A stretch of DNA of 64,000 nt from Rehmannia glutinosa (Eukaryota; Streptophyta; Magnoliopsida; Lamiales; Orobanchaceae), in the NCBI GenBank assembly GCA_016081115.2, contig CM071932.1, positions 62,780,334 through 62,844,333 of the forward strand. Reading direction: 5' to 3'. A model generated the notes under the pieces. That model was not told the origin of the DNA and did not search any database. It worked only from the letters and a program-made list of their open reading frames with translations. Below, in pieces: positions 24,582 through 38,470 of the stretch (its first letter is position 1; each line of letters opens with the position of its first letter). Both the position numbers and the translations under genes were made by a program.

Positions 24582-25217
24582 TAGGGGTGTCAATTTCAGA
24601 CCCGACACACAAACTCGACATGAACCTAATATGAATTCATGGTATGGGTCCAGGCTTTGTGGGTCTGGGTCAAAATTGGGTCAAACCCGAACAACCTACC
24701 AATTAAACAGGTCAGGTTCGGGTCAACCAACTGTGACCCATTTAACCCGTCTAACCCGTCTGTGAATTGAAAAGAAAACTAAGTAAATAATTAATTGAAA
24801 AAAAACCAAATAAAACATATCCTTAAAAGTTAAATGATAAAACCTTCTTATTTAAGTATGTTGTTATTATTATGCATGTTTTTTTGAATGTTGTCTATGA
24901 TTAGTATGTTATGTTATTTATGCAATTATGTTATTTCTTTTTGTATGTTGTGAATTATGATATTTTTTGTTGATTGAATAGTGTGACATAGTGATTGATT
25001 TAAAAAAATAAATTTATTCAGTTAAAACTATTGAAATGTATATAAAAATAATTTTATTAGACGAGTTATGTGGGTCAGGTCCGGATTACCTGTGAAATAA
25101 CCAAGTCGGGTCTGGGTTCAAGATTCTGACACGAATAATTAAATAGGTCGGGTCCGGGTTGGCTATTTCTGACACGCAAACCCGCGAACCGGGACCCAAC
25201 CCAAATTGACACCCCTA
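24582..25217. mobile_element. hAT-like miniature element with GGGTC/GACCC-rich ends
   Basis: Terminal inverted repeats TAGGGGTGTCAATTT and AAATTGACACCCCTA bound 636 bp. Both ends are dense in GGGTC-, CGGGT- and GACCCG-type words while the centre is AT-rich. It has no coding capacity. The 8-bp flanks (ATATATAT and ATATAGTC) agree only in the first five bases, so the duplication is not convincing in this low-complexity site. The clean 8-bp duplication of the relative at 59234-59787 supports hAT affiliation. Confidence 0.78.
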
Positions 25218-25225
25218 ATATAGTC

Positions 25226-25462
25226 TTAACAAGTAGGTACACACCTTTACCTCACCCGCTCCCATATTGACCCATCCAAAAGGTGAAAAATGAAAAAAAA
25301 AAAAAGAATTGAGTGAAATTTAAAATACGGAATTATCAATTAATAATTAATAATGGTCAAGGAAAATACGAAATGAGCAGTATATTTTATTGGTAGCCTA
25401 ATAGTAAGACGTTTGTAAAAGTTAGGTATGTGACTGAGTTCGATCCCCACCTAACTCCCTCC
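25226..25462. other. Short intergenic spacer
   Basis: AT-rich sequence between two miniature elements, with nothing recognised in it. Confidence 0.5.
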
Positions 25463-25688
25463 TAAGGGTGTCGATTAGGTCATGTTTCATGTTCGCGGGT
25501 CGCGGGTCGTATTACACGTTTTACATGAACCCAAACACAACATATTTAATTATTCATGTCAAAGATACACGACATAAATACGACTTGTTTATGATACGGG
25601 TAACCCAACACGAATATATATATATATATATAATTTAAAGTTTGACACGAAACAAATTCAAAAAAAAAGAGAAAAAGCTAAAATTGCA

Positions 25689-25697
25689 AATAAAATG
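25689..25697. repeat. 9-bp target duplication of the large MULE, left
   Basis: AATAAAATG, exactly repeated at 53074-53082 outside the opposite terminal inverted repeat. Nine base pairs is the usual Mutator-family duplication length. Confidence 0.9.
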
Positions 25698-25716
25698 CAG
25701 TTGGTATTTTATGAGA

Positions 25717-25746
25717 CCGTCTCCCGGATCAAGATCGGTGAGACAG
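25717..25746. repeat. Palindromic core of the left MULE terminal repeat
   Basis: A decayed 30-bp palindrome running from CCGTCTCCCGGATC to GATCGGTGAGACAG. The perfect version is at 60654-60683 in the sister element. Confidence 0.7.
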
Positions 25747-26244
25747 AGCTCCAGACCCGCAACCCGACCCACCGCTCCAAGCCTAATGCCAAAAAAGAGC
25801 ACGCTAACCTTTCTCCCCGAAATCAGCCCACTGGATAGCAAGACTCCTCTCCCCCCGAAACCAGCCGCTGCTCTAAGCCCAATGCCCAAAACATAAGCTC
25901 TTCTCCCAAGAACCCTAGACAGCAAAGCTCACAGCTGGAAAACTCCTCTCCGGCGCCGATTTTTGGCAGAATCCAGCTGGTTTATACTAGCACAACAAAG
26001 AAAACACCATCTCCAATGAAAAATGAAAAATCGCGATGTTCATGACATGGTGAAGGCACTACAATCTACTTCATACAACAATATTATTTTTCGCGATTTT
26101 GGATATTAAATACATATATATTACAATCTTGTTGCGTTTTACATGTACATATTTGTCTTTTGTAGATGAAATTCTTATTTTAGATCCTAGTAGTGTATCA
26201 TACTGATAAATCAAAAGAAGGTAATATGCAACATATTTCATAAT

Positions 26245-27030
26245 ATGGTTTAAAAGTATTACTTTTTAGTAAAAAGTATTACGTATTCTGTGAAAAGTAA
26301 AAATTTCAAACATAAAGCTTTTACAGTGTCTTATGTGTATTTGTTTGTTTTTTATTGATGAAATTCTTATTTTAGCTACCAGTAGGGTACCACAAGCTGA
26401 TAAATTAAAAGAAGGTAATGTGTAGCATATCTGACACTTTAGTTTTAAAACTATTACTTTTTCGGTAAAAAGTATTGTTTTTTGTATGAAAAGTATCATT
26501 TTTCTAACATAAAGTATTACATTTAGGTGGAGCAGTTGTTATTGATTCTAGTGATGACACTGATGAAATTACTAATTTCAAAGACGCAAGTGATATATTT
26601 CCCACTGAACATGAATGTAATACGTTACTTATTGTTTATTACTTTGAATATTCAATACAAAAATAATTTTATGAAAATTGATGCAGAAAATAATAGTGGT
26701 GGATTTGATGTAAGTAGTTCTCTTCTCCATTTAACATGGGGAACAATCAAAGAAATGCATAAGTTGTATTGTGATCATGCTTGTGCTATTGGGTTCAGTG
26801 TACGGAAATCAACTACTAGAAAATAACAGGTATTGCTTACTATATAAAAAGTATCACATTTTACATAAAAGGTATCACGTTTCATATTAAAAGTATCACT
26901 TTTACCCATAAAAGTATCAAAAGTTTTCTTCCACCAGTATTAACTTTTGCATAAAGAGTATCACTTTGCACATAAGGAGTATCACTTTATCCGTAAAAGT
27001 ATTACTTTTCCTGGAAAAAGTATCAGTTAC
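26245..27030. repeat. AAAGTATCACTTTT motif cluster between transposase exons
   Basis: AAAAGTATTACTTTT, AAAGTATCACTTT and close variants recur at 26248-26285, 26450-26520 and 26840-27030, interrupting the transposase coding blocks. The core AAAAGTATCACTTTT is almost its own reverse complement. Confidence 0.75.
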
Positions 27031-29028
27031 ATGTATTTTCTTTGCATTTCAGATGAAGTGGGTGTTGTCATTGAGAAATATTGTGTATGTTCTGCTTCTG
27101 GAATTAAGGACTCCAATAGCACAACAAAGAAAAAGACTAATGTTACACACACATGATGCAAAGCTTCATTGCGAATAAAATTAAATGGGGAGGGACTCTA
27201 TGAGGTTTTTCAACATGTTACGGAACACAATCATCCACTAACTAAAAAGGAATGGAGTCATTTACATCGTTCAGAAAGAGCCATTACAAACGAAAAAGGC
27301 AAAGCTATTGAAGATATGATATCTTGCGGGATGAGAGCTACTTAGTCTTACAGATATATGGTTCATGATGCAGGAGGCGGCCATACTTTGAAAGATCATT
27401 TGAATTTTGTTAACCGTTTGAAAATGGAAGTAATAGAAGGAAGCGATGCACAAACATTAATTGACATCTTATATCAGCAAGATACAGAAGAAGACGACTT
27501 CTTTATAAAAGTGAAGTTAGATGACATGGACAAATTAAATAATGTATTTTGGAGGGATTCCATGATGAAGGAAGAGTACAAAATATATGGTGATGTTATG
27601 GTATTTGACACAACATATCACACGAATAAGTACAGCTTGATTTGTGCTCATTTTGTTGGAATCAATAATCATTGGAAAAATGTCATGTTTGGTTGCGCTT
27701 TCTTATCTGATGAAAAGGTTGACTCATTTGAATGGCTTTTCCAAGTTTTTATGAAGTCAATGGGTGGGAAATTTCCTATAACTTTGTTAATTGATCAAGA
27801 CCAGGCAATTAGCAAGGCAATTGAAAAGGTATGATGTACAGAAAGCAGAAATCAGATACTTTTAGTAAGAAAAATGATACTTTTCTTCATAAAACAAATA
27901 CTTTTCTACAGAAAACAGATATTTTATTTTTAATTCTAATAGTTTTTCCCTTTCTTCTATGTAGGTTTTTCCTCAAACAAGGCACAGACTATGCTTATGG
28001 CACCTTCACTAGAATGCTATAAGTCGGTTTGGATGGCTGAAACACAACAATTCTTTCAAGGAAACATTCAACGAATGTTTGACTGGTTGCATTGATGAAA
28101 CTGAATTTCAAAGTTGCTGGAAATATATGATATTGCATTATGAGCCATAAGATGACTCTTGGTTTCAACGTATGTATGATTTGAAGCAGAAATTGTGTAC
28201 TTCAGTAAGCAAAGATTTCTTTTCTGTGGGAATTTTACCTTCATAAAGGAGTGAGAGTACAAACAACACATAGTATTCAATGCCAAGAAAACGACGACTT
28301 TAATCAATTTTATGACATTTTCAATGGGCAATAAAGCGATTGAGAAACATCGAAAAAGAAAATGAATTCCAATGCTCAAGATCAATTCCAAAATATGTGC
28401 TACCATTGACGGAATGTTGAAGCATTTGTAGAGATATATACATTAACAATTTTTAAAGATTTTGAGGTTGAGTTCATTAAAAGTATATCTACCAACTGCA
28501 CCACTATAGAAGTTAAAGAAAACTTAATGGTTTATGATATTTTATCGAATGATGATAATTGTTGTCATCGTATGGTGTATGACTGTTTACATACTCTCAT
28601 TAACTATTCTTGTAAAAAGTTCGAAGAGTGTGGTTTACTTTTTTCTCATAGCTTAGAGTACTACACAAACATTCTATATTCAAAATTCCAGAGTGTTACA
28701 TTGCCAAAAGATGGACAAAGTTTGCCAAAACTGGATTATGGGAAAAGTTCTGTTCGAGAATTGAAAGTTCAGATAAGTCTAATGATTGTGTTCCTTGGCG
28801 ACATGAAATGACACGCAAATATTTATAATTTTGTTCTGAAATGCCAATACAATGAGGATGCAAGAAGGATTTTAGAAGATGGCTACAACAGGGATTTTAT
28901 GGTTATTGATGCATTGACAGATATACCAAATTCAACAGAGCGCAATGATGTTTCCAGTTCTTCTACAAGAATTTTAGATCCAGCACGATCAGTTACAAAA
29001 GGGAGGAAACAAAAGATCAAAGGGCATT
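26694..29028 (+). pseudogene. MULE transposase with FAR1-type DNA-binding region, broken
   Basis: The first recognisable exon ends IGFSVRKSTTRK (near 26826), the hallmark start of a FAR1/FRS DNA-binding domain. The next exon (about 27052 on) carries CVCSASG, then CKASLRIKLNGEG..HVTEHNHPL, giving the Cys/His pattern of the WRKY-GCM1-type zinc fold. The MULE domain follows with VFDTTY (Asp codon 27607-27609), DSFEWLFQ and LLIDQDQAI (Asp codon 27793-27795), an intron of about 130 bp, then FPQTRHRLCLWHLH and FKETFNECLTGC. In-frame stops lie at 27154-27156 (CGA to TGA likely), 27343-27345 and 28010-28012, with more downstream, so no functional enzyme is made. The C-terminus (NDVSSSST..KGRKQKIKG) is cut by an insertion at 29029 and resumes at 47029. 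Confidence 0.92.
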
Positions 29029-29876
29029 TGTGAGGTCCCAAATTTTATTTAGCCAATTGTAATATTCTGGATATTGTACTACGTGACTAAGTGTCACAAA
29101 TTGTTATTAGTAAAAATATAGCATTAATTTTATAATTCTTGGTATCTAAATACTAATATTATTTTATTTTCTAACTTGTTAATTGTTAATTACTAATTAT
29201 CCATATAATATTATATCATTAACTTAGTTTATATTATATGACCTATTAAACCAAACTATAGGGTTTTGGTGACTTATCACTAGAATAGGAATAAGACAAT
29301 TGACTTATATAAGAAAGTTGGACTATAATACATTTGATAAGAGGAATATACTATGTGGTATGAGGATTAGAATATCACTAATAATACAAAAAAAAAAAAG
29401 TAAAGAGGATTGAAGTAGGGGGCAACCAAGGGGTAGAAATAGGGGACAAGTGTATTAATCACATGACAACAACATTTAGGCATGCAAGCCACCCCCAAAC
29501 CCCATACACCTCTTCATTTACCAAGACTTGAGCCATCAAAAATTTGCAAGCTCAAAAAAAAAAGTAACCATGTCCGAAGTAAAGACGGGGGTGGCCATAT
29601 AGGAGAAGAAGGGGGAAAGACTTTTGCCATTTTTCCTTTCACTACACACGTTTAGAAATCTCACCAAAAAAATATAGGGGTGATCAACAAAAATCGAAAA
29701 CCGCTAAAACCGACCGAATCAAACCGCACCACACCGCAATTGCTTATTTATCGGAAAAACTGCGATTTATATTCTTAATCGAGACCACACTGCAAAAGAT
29801 GGTGCAATTACAATTTCAAGTCTCAAACCGCACCGACCGCACCGCAAGTAGAATACTACATATATGTATATATATT

Positions 29877-31422
29877 TGTAGGTCCCAAGGGGTGTAAGTG
29901 TAAGGTTTAGAAGGGGTTGAATAAACCTTACCAAATTTTCGATTTAGTCCTTTTAAATATTCGAGTTAATACTACTACAATTTGTGTCCTTGATGGATGA
30001 CCAATTTAGTTAATCAAGAGAGTTAGTCTCTCAAATGCGGACTCAACCGAGTTGTTGATGGAATAACTCAATTTGTTGGGTCTAACTTAACTGTTGTGGT
30101 TTTGTTTTCAGGAAGACTTAACACCCTTAAGTTTGATTAAGCAAGGATTTAGTGCTTGGTTTAGTACTTATAAATTATCAAGTGGATAGCAAATTTATCA
30201 GATTTAAACAGGTTAAGATGCGAGGAATTAAAGTCTTTGAAATGTAAATGACACAATGAAATTTTTATAGAGGTTCGAAGATGGGGTAATTCTTCTACTC
30301 CTCTCTTCTCCAACTCCTGGAGGAATCCACTAGGTATTGATCAAGTATACAAAGTGGTAACAGTCCCAGATACAAGTCTTGATCACACGGTGACTTGATC
30401 CTTTGGGACTCGATCACCGAGACGCCTTGATCACTCGGTGGCTTCTCGTGGCGAAGCTTCTTCTTCAGGCAGGCATTTTGCTTTGCTACTACAAACTCAC
30501 TTGCTCAAGCTCTTTGGATTTGATCACGAAGCCCTCCAAAAGCTTAAGACTTGGTTCGACCTTGAACCTTCCTACAATACTTCGTGGAATGTAGACCCCT
30601 TGATTTTTCAAGTATTTTCCTCTTCAACCGATTGAAGTTATCTTTCCTTCACGGTGAGTGTTGGATTGATGTTCTTCGTAGTGTAGGCTTGAGGATTGAG
30701 AATGTTTTGATTTTCTAATAATTGCTTGAACGTTTTTGGTTGGTCTCAGAACTTTTGTCTTATTCTCAAATAAACTCCTCGCCTTTTATAGTGATCTTTC
30801 AAAAATTTGCCCGTTGAAGAGATAGGCTTATTTTTGAAAGTCACTTGCGTCGTTGGCTTGTCTTGTTGCGATCCTTGGAATTGCCATTTCCTCGTATGAA
30901 TTGTTCTTTCACCTTTTCGAGTTCGACACGGTGTAGTGCTTCCCATTGGTTCATTCCTTTTGCACGCTTCGGGACCGAGCACTCGAGAAAGGTGATATGG
31001 AGATATTACTTGTTTAAGTAATTCTCTTGATTTACGTGCAACGGATCTTTACGATTATCTCGACTTGATCGCATTTCTTTGCTTTCCCAGGTGACTTAGA
31101 GTCGACTTCTAATCATGGATGACTCTTGTCACTTCAACTTGAGACTTGGCTTTTCTTGAGTTGACTTGATCGATACTTCACTGTTTGCATCTGTTTGCTT
31201 TTTGATAGAGTTCTGTCTACTCATCTTTGCCATACTGGTGTCTCGCGTGAGTCTACCTTCTAGTCTCCGGTTGTCTTCTTGCGTGTTAGGGCGTAGCCGA
31301 CTTAACTCGACTTGGCCAGCCCTATTTATTACAATGCATTTTACAACAAAAATGGGGTGCCAACTTCCTATTCTAAGTTTTACATGGCATTCATCAAAAT
31401 CTAAACAATAAATTTCCTAACA
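29877..31422 (-). repeat. 3' LTR of copy C
   Basis: It is 1,546 bp; the minus strand runs TGTTAGGAAATTTATTG to GGGACCTACA. The TATA box is at 30782-30790. It is complete, unlike its partner. Confidence 0.92.
30782..30790 (-). promoter_or_regulatory. TATA box in the 3' LTR of copy C
   Basis: TATAAAAGG on the minus strand in the conserved family context. Confidence 0.6.
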
Positions 31423-31436
31423 ATTTCCCCCTTTTT
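31423..31436 (-). promoter_or_regulatory. Polypurine tract of copy C
   Basis: AAAAAGGGGGAAATT on the minus strand, directly abutting TGTTAGG. Confidence 0.88.
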
Positions 31437-31521
31437 GATGATGCCAAAACATAAACCATTCAAAAATGCAAATAACAAAGATACATACTGAGATAGTGTA
31501 TTGACATAGAATGTATGCAGA

Positions 31522-31539
31522 ATCAATCCTTTTATTGAT
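31522..31539 (-). other. Conserved small hairpin, copy C
   Basis: Same ATCAAT...ATTGAT stem as at 3205-3219 and 11569-11586. Confidence 0.45.
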
Positions 31540-31699
31540 CATAACATTCTTGTTCTTTTACAACTGTTGTTTACAAAGGTGTATCGAGCAAACATTTGTC
31601 TACACAAAAGATTAAAGAATTTATAGCTTTATTGCGAGAAAACTTACATAGTATGTATTTACATCATAAAATACATGAAGGGGTGGACAACAACATTTC

Positions 31700-34600
31700 A
31701 TCTCCTTCGCATTTTGTCTTCTTCTTTCATCTTGTTCAAGATCTTCTCGCTTCTTCTTCTCTTTTTTCTCATCGTCACCGCCTTCTTCTTCTTTTCATAT
31801 GCCTTCCTGGCGGCCTTCATCTCTTCTTAATCTTTCTGTCTTTCCTCCCATATTTGAGTTTGTCTCTTGTTTTCTTCTTCTATTCTTTTTGCATACTCAG
31901 GCGTTACTTTTAGCCACTTGCAAATTTGCTATTTGGTCAAGCCCGGCTAGTAGATCCCTCCTTTCTTTCCCGGATCTACGTATTCAATGTTTTTGGGCGG
32001 AGGCCAGGAGTGAAACCTCTTCCTCCACCATTGCTTCCTCCTCTACCTCGGGCGTGTATTGTCTTTGGGTTTTCTTCTTTTCCAGAGAGCGATGCCGGTA
32101 GTCTGCATTGCTGTCGCCTCCTCTTCACATAACGTGAGACCCTTTTCCCAAGACAAGTCCCAAGCTTGAGCCATAAACATATTTGCAAAGTATCCTTGGA
32201 TGCGAGCGTTTTAAATTCATCAAGCGATCGTGGCTCTGTCCCAACATACGAGATGGCATAAGTGTCTCTCGCATCTCTTGGAATGCCTCCATGTTGTTTC
32301 AAGATGTTCATAACCGGGCATCCATTCTTCCTTCCACTTCCTCCATCCCCGCTTCAATTGTTTTTCTCTTTTCACCATAGATATAGCAGAGTGTTGGAGT
32401 GGCGAGTCGCGGGGAGTTTCTTTGCGATAATGTCATTTGTGATGAGGACCTTGTTGGGGGTTTGTGCAATCATCAAGGTCACATCTTTCGATCCTTCCCC
32501 CTCAATGATTTTCCTTTCTTTTGTTTTTAGCGTTTCCTCATTTGTCTTTCCCTTCACGAGATGCATCCTCTTTTTCGGCTTCGGATCTTTTTTCGTGCTT
32601 TAAGGTATTCCTCTTCCCCCTTTTTGGCATCATCAAAGAGAGAGGGACACTGGAAACATCTTGTGGCGCGGAAGTCGAGCCTGCGATGGTAGAGTTTGTC
32701 TCGAGTCTGCTGCAGAGTATGCAAGACGAAATTCGAATCGAGTAGCGTTGGACTCTCTGAAATCGGCTTCATCTCGGCCATGAGAAGGCTGAATTTTGTA
32801 TTCATGGTTTCTTCCAAACGCTTTGTAGATCACTCTTATTTTGCTCACGCAGCACTTTATCTCGGCAGTGTGAGCTTCATGCATGTGCTCAATATGTTCT
32901 CTCGGCTTCGTTTTTGCAGAGCATTTTCACTCTCCATACCAGCTGACTTGTTGAACAATGTCTGAAGTATCTAACTTGTTCCACACGCATTGTTTCTTTG
33001 TTGTTGCCACCATTCCCGATCCCGATTATGCCTCTTAAATCGCCAGTAAGATTGGCATCTCTGTTGTCGATCGCATGTCCATAGAGGCTCGATGCCTCTC
33101 CATCCGTTCAATCTCGCGAATAATGCCTTGAACACTTCGCGGACTTCAGCTGATTCTTCCGTTGCGGTGATGGCCATGCGGCGTCAAAATCATAATCAGT
33201 GAACAATGGTGTCACGATGGAAAACGGAGCTGGTCGTGGAAGCGTGCGAGCTCGTTCTCTACGATTCTTCGGGAGGTCCAGGGTACCTCCAGAGAGAAAG
33301 GAAAAGATTCTATAAAGGAATCATCACGGCCAACCGGTATTTGTTCAATGATGAGAGGTGCGCGTGAAGATCCTCTTGAGTCGAACTGCTGCTGCAGACT
33401 TGGGGATCTGCGCAGTGGACTCTGTCTCGGGGTCTTTTGTGAAGTGGACCCCACTTGCGAGCCTCAATGTCTCAACAGCTTCGTTGGTCTCGGTGATTTC
33501 TCAATTGAGTAGATGGTCCTCGGCCTTATCGAAGCGTCATCGGACGATGATGAGATTTCCATTGGTGGCTCATCATCAAAATTAAAGGTTTGACGAGTAG
33601 TCTTGGGATCGACTTGCTCGTGCTTGGAACATCCGCAGCTGAGTCTTTTGGATCATATCTGGGGATGACTCAGCTTCTTCTTCGCCTTCCGATCCCAGAA
33701 AGGTTACGTCAGGATTATCCTGGGAATCATGAAGTGCGCTTATCTCCTTCTCGGATGGATCAATGATGGCAGGAGGGATGTTCTCTACTTCAGCTTCTTT
33801 ACCCCGGGAAGTCTCAACCTCCCGTGGGCCTTCATTACCTCCTGCAGTCTCGACTGCAACGAGGCCTTGGACCTCTCTTTCGACAGTGTCAGCTGTCTTA
33901 GGGTCTTCTGTGGTGGCATCCATTGGAGTCTCAACCCCATGGATTGCACTTTCATCGCCCAGAGTGTTAACTCCCAGGGTTGTTCCATCCTCTGCCTCGA
34001 CTGCATCAGCAGTGTCATTAGCCTTCAGAGCAGTTGGCACCTCAGCTGAGACAGTCTCAACTGTCTGAGCTTCGTTGATGGCAACTTGTTGTTCTTCCTG
34101 TGTTTGTATTTGCTCTACTTCGCCTCCTGGATTCGTGGTGGAGTCATCTGCAGCATCCTCCGACCTTGCTGCAGTGGAGGGAGTTTCCCCCTCACGGGCG
34201 CACCACCGGTGAGTGACTTGGAATGGGGTCACTTGTCTCCAACCTCCCTACTGTTGCTATTGAATGTTCAGCCGTTGGGGCGGTGGTAAGACACCTTCAA
34301 TAGGGGTTAGCTCGACCGGGGTCCCCACTATCCCGGTTTCATCGCCATGTCCCTTATTGCCTTCTTCCGAGTGAGCTAGGGAAGTGGTGGCAGCAACAAC
34401 AACGATGGCGATTTGTTGAACCACTCCCATTGGATCAATTTCATTTGTGTTCGGAGGACTCTCCTGGTCCCTCCATCAATCTTTGCTCGTGAAGGATTCT
34501 CGATTCGTGCAATGCTTGCTGCATTTGCAACTCTTCGTGGCGGCAGCATTCTCCAGGATCCTCATCAGCCGTCGGAGAAGACATCAAGGAGAGGATGTGT

Positions 34601-36195
34601 GTGTTACGTGGTGCGGAGATAGGCGGATCTTTGGCCTTCTCACGTGCCTCTTCCTCTCTGTCTTTCCTTCTCCTTGTCCTTGAATATCTGCGCAGGATGT
34701 CCGTGCGATTGTCTTCATCCGATCTTTGGGATCACGGTGGTTAGTCAAGGAAATTTAACAGATTCCTCTTCTTCTTCTATAAACTCGGGCCGTTGGAACT
34801 GTTCCCTTGATTTACTCAATTTCCATTTCCTCCACTCACGCAGACGATTTTGGATATCCGGGTAAGGTGGAGATAGGATCATCACATCACTATCGGCTCT
34901 ATCGCCTTCTTCTTGTGTCTCGGTGCGCGCGGACTTGACTATTTCTTCAGGTTGCCTCTCGATTGACCTTCAGCAGACTTTTGTTTCATCAATTACATGC
35001 GGGGACTCGATCGCTTCAGCGGTTTAAGTATTTGTTCGGTGAGTGGTCGACTCGGCCCGGTTTTTCAAGCTCGGAGCGCTTGATGATTCTTCTTCGTCTT
35101 CTAGTTTGTACCGGAGGGATTTACGGTTTGAGACGCGATTTTCTCGAGTCTTGGGCGGCGGAGCGTCTTTGGTGTCTTTTTCTCGAGGAGCCGGCCGTCT
35201 TGGCTTATCGATCTCCTCTTTTGACGATCGGAGAAGGTATTTGAGAGTCCTTCTCGACCGCTTTCTTTGGGCGGGGGAGACACGGCTGCAGGGCGGGTGA
35301 CTCGCTGCGCGCGGGGGCGAGTTTGACTTTCTTTCTTTGTAGGAGGATCTTCTTTTTCTTAGGCGGCTTTCTTCTTTGGTGGAGAGGAAACAGATTTGTA
35401 TCTTGAGTGGTGTGATTCCCCCTCACTTGTGTCGCCTCTCTTGGCGTAGGCTCTCTCTCGTGCGCCGAGAGAGGTTTGATCTCGAACATCCTCTTGTTAA
35501 CATGGAACGCCTTTCCATGTCTAAGAGGGACTCCTTTCACCTCCATCACCGGCCAATCACAGGCCATATCCTAGGGATCCTCCAAATGTGCCATCTTCCT
35601 TGAAGGATTTGTTCCTACATTCGGCATAGTCTGCTGTAGACAAACTCATTTTGATTTATTTTTCTTTCTTCAATGATGATCGCACCATCACGATCAATTT
35701 TGCTTTTGAATGATTGGTCAAAGCCGCCAAATTTGATGTCAATACATTTGGCAACTATGTCCAACGACTTGTGATAATCCTCCTTCAAGCCCGTGACCTC
35801 TTGTTTGTTGTGTAAACTATTTTATCAAAGATAGTCGAGCTTGGCTATTTCCTTCCAAGCGGACCAGGTTTACATCGGCCGTTAATTTTTGATGCTCCTT
35901 CCGTTGGTAGTGAGCGGTGTTCACCAAGTCCTTGGCGAGAGATGGTGAGTTGCTTTCCGTGTCTGAGATGACTTTATCCCTTCATCGTGAATCTCGGCAT
36001 TCACGAATTGTGCGACCTCCTCCACATAGGTCATCGGATATTCTAACATCGAAACGGTTTCCCGGACGTTTCTAATTTCTCGATTTTCTTCACTAGGGTG
36101 TCGTCGGACCCCTGTTTCACCATGCCGTCGAAATCCACAGTAGACCCGGTGTGGATTTGCTTCCCTAACTTGACAAAGTCGTAGGTTGGTGCCAT
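31700..36195 (-). pseudogene. Third ORF of copy C, heavily frameshifted
   Basis: The start is the ATG at 36193-36195 (MAPTYDFVKLGKQIHTGST), the counterpart of 16384 in copy B. The frame breaks within the first 150 codons. A long readable piece (33582-34232, 216 codons) is acidic, with ETVSAEVPTALKANDTADAV and a run of VET..AVE segments, probably disordered. A W-containing block near 32.15 kb (AQAWDLSWEKG in copy B) is garbled here, and a K/E-rich tail lies near 31.8 kb. The internal PPT-like box is at 32614-32637. Product role unknown. Confidence 0.65.
32614..32637 (-). promoter_or_regulatory. Internal PPT-like box, copy C
   Basis: The minus strand reads TGATGATGCCAAAAAGGGGG, as in copies A and B. 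Confidence 0.5.
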
Positions 36196-36756
36196 TTTTC
36201 AGAATCTTATCGAAGAAAGCTTATGATTTGAAGGTAGATAGGGTTTTGAGAGAATTTTTTGCCTTTGCTTCTGAGAGAAAGAAATGAACGGTTTTGGTAG
36301 TGTGAGAGAGAAACGGACGGAAATGGTTTAAGTATGGTTTATGAAAGGACGTGCGGGTGGTTTTGAAATGTGATCGAAATCAACGGCTTAGATTGTGCAC
36401 GCCTATTTAGCATTTAATGTCTCGTATTTAATGCGGACATTTATATCCAATCATAAGCTTGGTGTGCGGCTTTATGTCCGTACACATCATCATTATGCTC
36501 GCGTCATTCTTAAAACATTCCCGCTTAGTAAAAACGATTTTGCGTTTTTGTCACTTTGCTCATAAGTGACTCAAACTTATCCTTTAGCCGATTTAACTCT
36601 TCTTCTCACAGTTCTCTTAGTGATTGACTAACAATCGACTTGGTATGGTATGTCTTTCCTTCTGGTGATTTACCGATTTACTTTGATTTGTGAGTTCAAC
36701 TCTTTTTTTTTTTTGTGTGTTCCATTTCTTTTCTTTGATTCTTCTCGAGTGTCATT

Positions 36757-38470
36757 TCACTCAATTAACCCTAACTCGTGTTTGAGTTCTTCAAATCTTG
36801 ACTCACATAATGGTTTTGTGAAGATGTCACCGATTGTTTATCGGTTGAGATATATTCCAAGATGATGTCCTTCTTTTCAACATGATCTCGTATGAAGTGA
36901 TATCGACATCAATATGCTTTGTTCTTGAGTGCAACACAGGATTTTGAGTGATTGCAATTGCACTTGTGTTATCACACATGATTGGAATTTCTTTTTCCTC
37001 AACTTCATAGTCTCTCATTCTTTGTCTCATCCATAGGACTTGGGCACAACTTGTTTGCCCTTGACTATGTATTCTGCTTCATTTGTAGAGGTGGCTATTG
37101 AATTTTGCTTCTTGCTAAACCAGAAATCACTGTTTCCTAAAGCATTTGACATGTGCACGAAGTGCTTTTTCATCAACTCTGCATCCAAAGATAGTCGAGT
37201 CACGAATAGCCGATTAGCTTGAATCCACCTTCCTTTGGATACCATAAGCCAACTTCTTGGCTTCCTTTCAAGTATCTCAATATTCTCTTAGCTTTCTTTG
37301 TCATATGGCTCTCTTTTGGAGCAGATTGAAATCTTGCACATACACCTACAAAGAAAGGTGATGTCCGCACGCTTCTTTGTAAGATAGAGCAATGATCCAA
37401 TAAGTGCTCGTATCTTGTTTGATCTACTGGCTTGCTTGCCATCCGCATCCATGTCCATTTTTGGTGATGTATTCATTGGTATTTTTCGAGAAGACTTCTC
37501 CTCCATACCAAACTTCTTCATTAAATATCCGGTGTATTTTGTTTGACTTATGAAGGTTCCATCCTTCGATTGTTTCACTTGGAGTCCAAGGAAGAATGTC
37601 ACTCTCCCATCATGCTCATTTCAAATTTACTTTGCATGAGGTTTGAAAATTTTTCACATGACTCTTTGTTTGTGGATCCAAAAATGATGTCATCCACATA
37701 TATTTGAACAAGCAATATACTCTTTTTGTCTTGAATTTCAAAAGTGTTCTATCTACTTTTCCTTTTGTGAATCCATTCTCGGTTAGGAATTGTGACAACG
37801 TATCATACCATGCTCGGGTGCCTGTTTCAATCCATATAGAGCTTTCTTGAGTTTGTATACCTTATCTCCAAGAGTCTTCTCGCTCAAATCCTGGAGGTTG
37901 TTCAACATACACTTCTTCTTCCAATAAACCATTTAGGAATGCACTTTTTACATCCATTTGATATACAATGAAATTCTTGTGAGTGCATAGGCAAGAAACA
38001 TCCTTATAGCTTCCAATCTTGCTACGAGGGCAAATGTTTCATCAAAATCTATCCCTTCTTTGGCAAGTATCCTTTGGCTACTAGTCTTGCCTTGTTTCTT
38101 ACCACGTAACCTTCCTCGTTCATCTTATTTCGAACACCCATTTGGTACCAATAACATTTTGATGTGTGGGTCTTTGAACTAATTCCCATACTTTATTTCT
38201 TTCAAACCGATTGATTCTTCTTGCATGGCTTGAATCCAATGTGTGTCATCTAATGCTTGTGACACATCTTTGGGCTCTATTTGCGAGATAAAGCATGTGA
38301 ACATAGCTTCTTGTTGAGTTCGGATCTTGTTTTGACACCTTCTCTTATATCTCCAATGACAAGTTCGTGGATGGTCTTTCGGCCATCTTACATCGAGGTT
38401 GGAGTAAGTTAGTGGATTGATCGTCTTGTACCGTGTGTTCTTTGTGGTCGGCTCTCTCGTGATCACTTAG
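36757..38470 (-). pseudogene. Reverse transcriptase and RNase H part of pol, copy C
   Basis: The RT begins near 38466 (CFISQIEPKDVSQALDDTHW). The YVDDIIFGS coding string is present near 37680-37705 but in a different frame from its neighbours. MTFFLGLQVKQSKDGTFIS is at 37602, and RNase H blocks run through 36827-37245 (CDNTSAIAI, SRTKHIDVD). The stop TGA is at 36757-36759. Several frame breaks. Confidence 0.88.

Noticed and set aside
33582..34232. Separate acidic protein gene
   Set aside because: It lies within the third ORF of copy C, in line with equivalent blocks of copies A and B, so it is part of that broken ORF.
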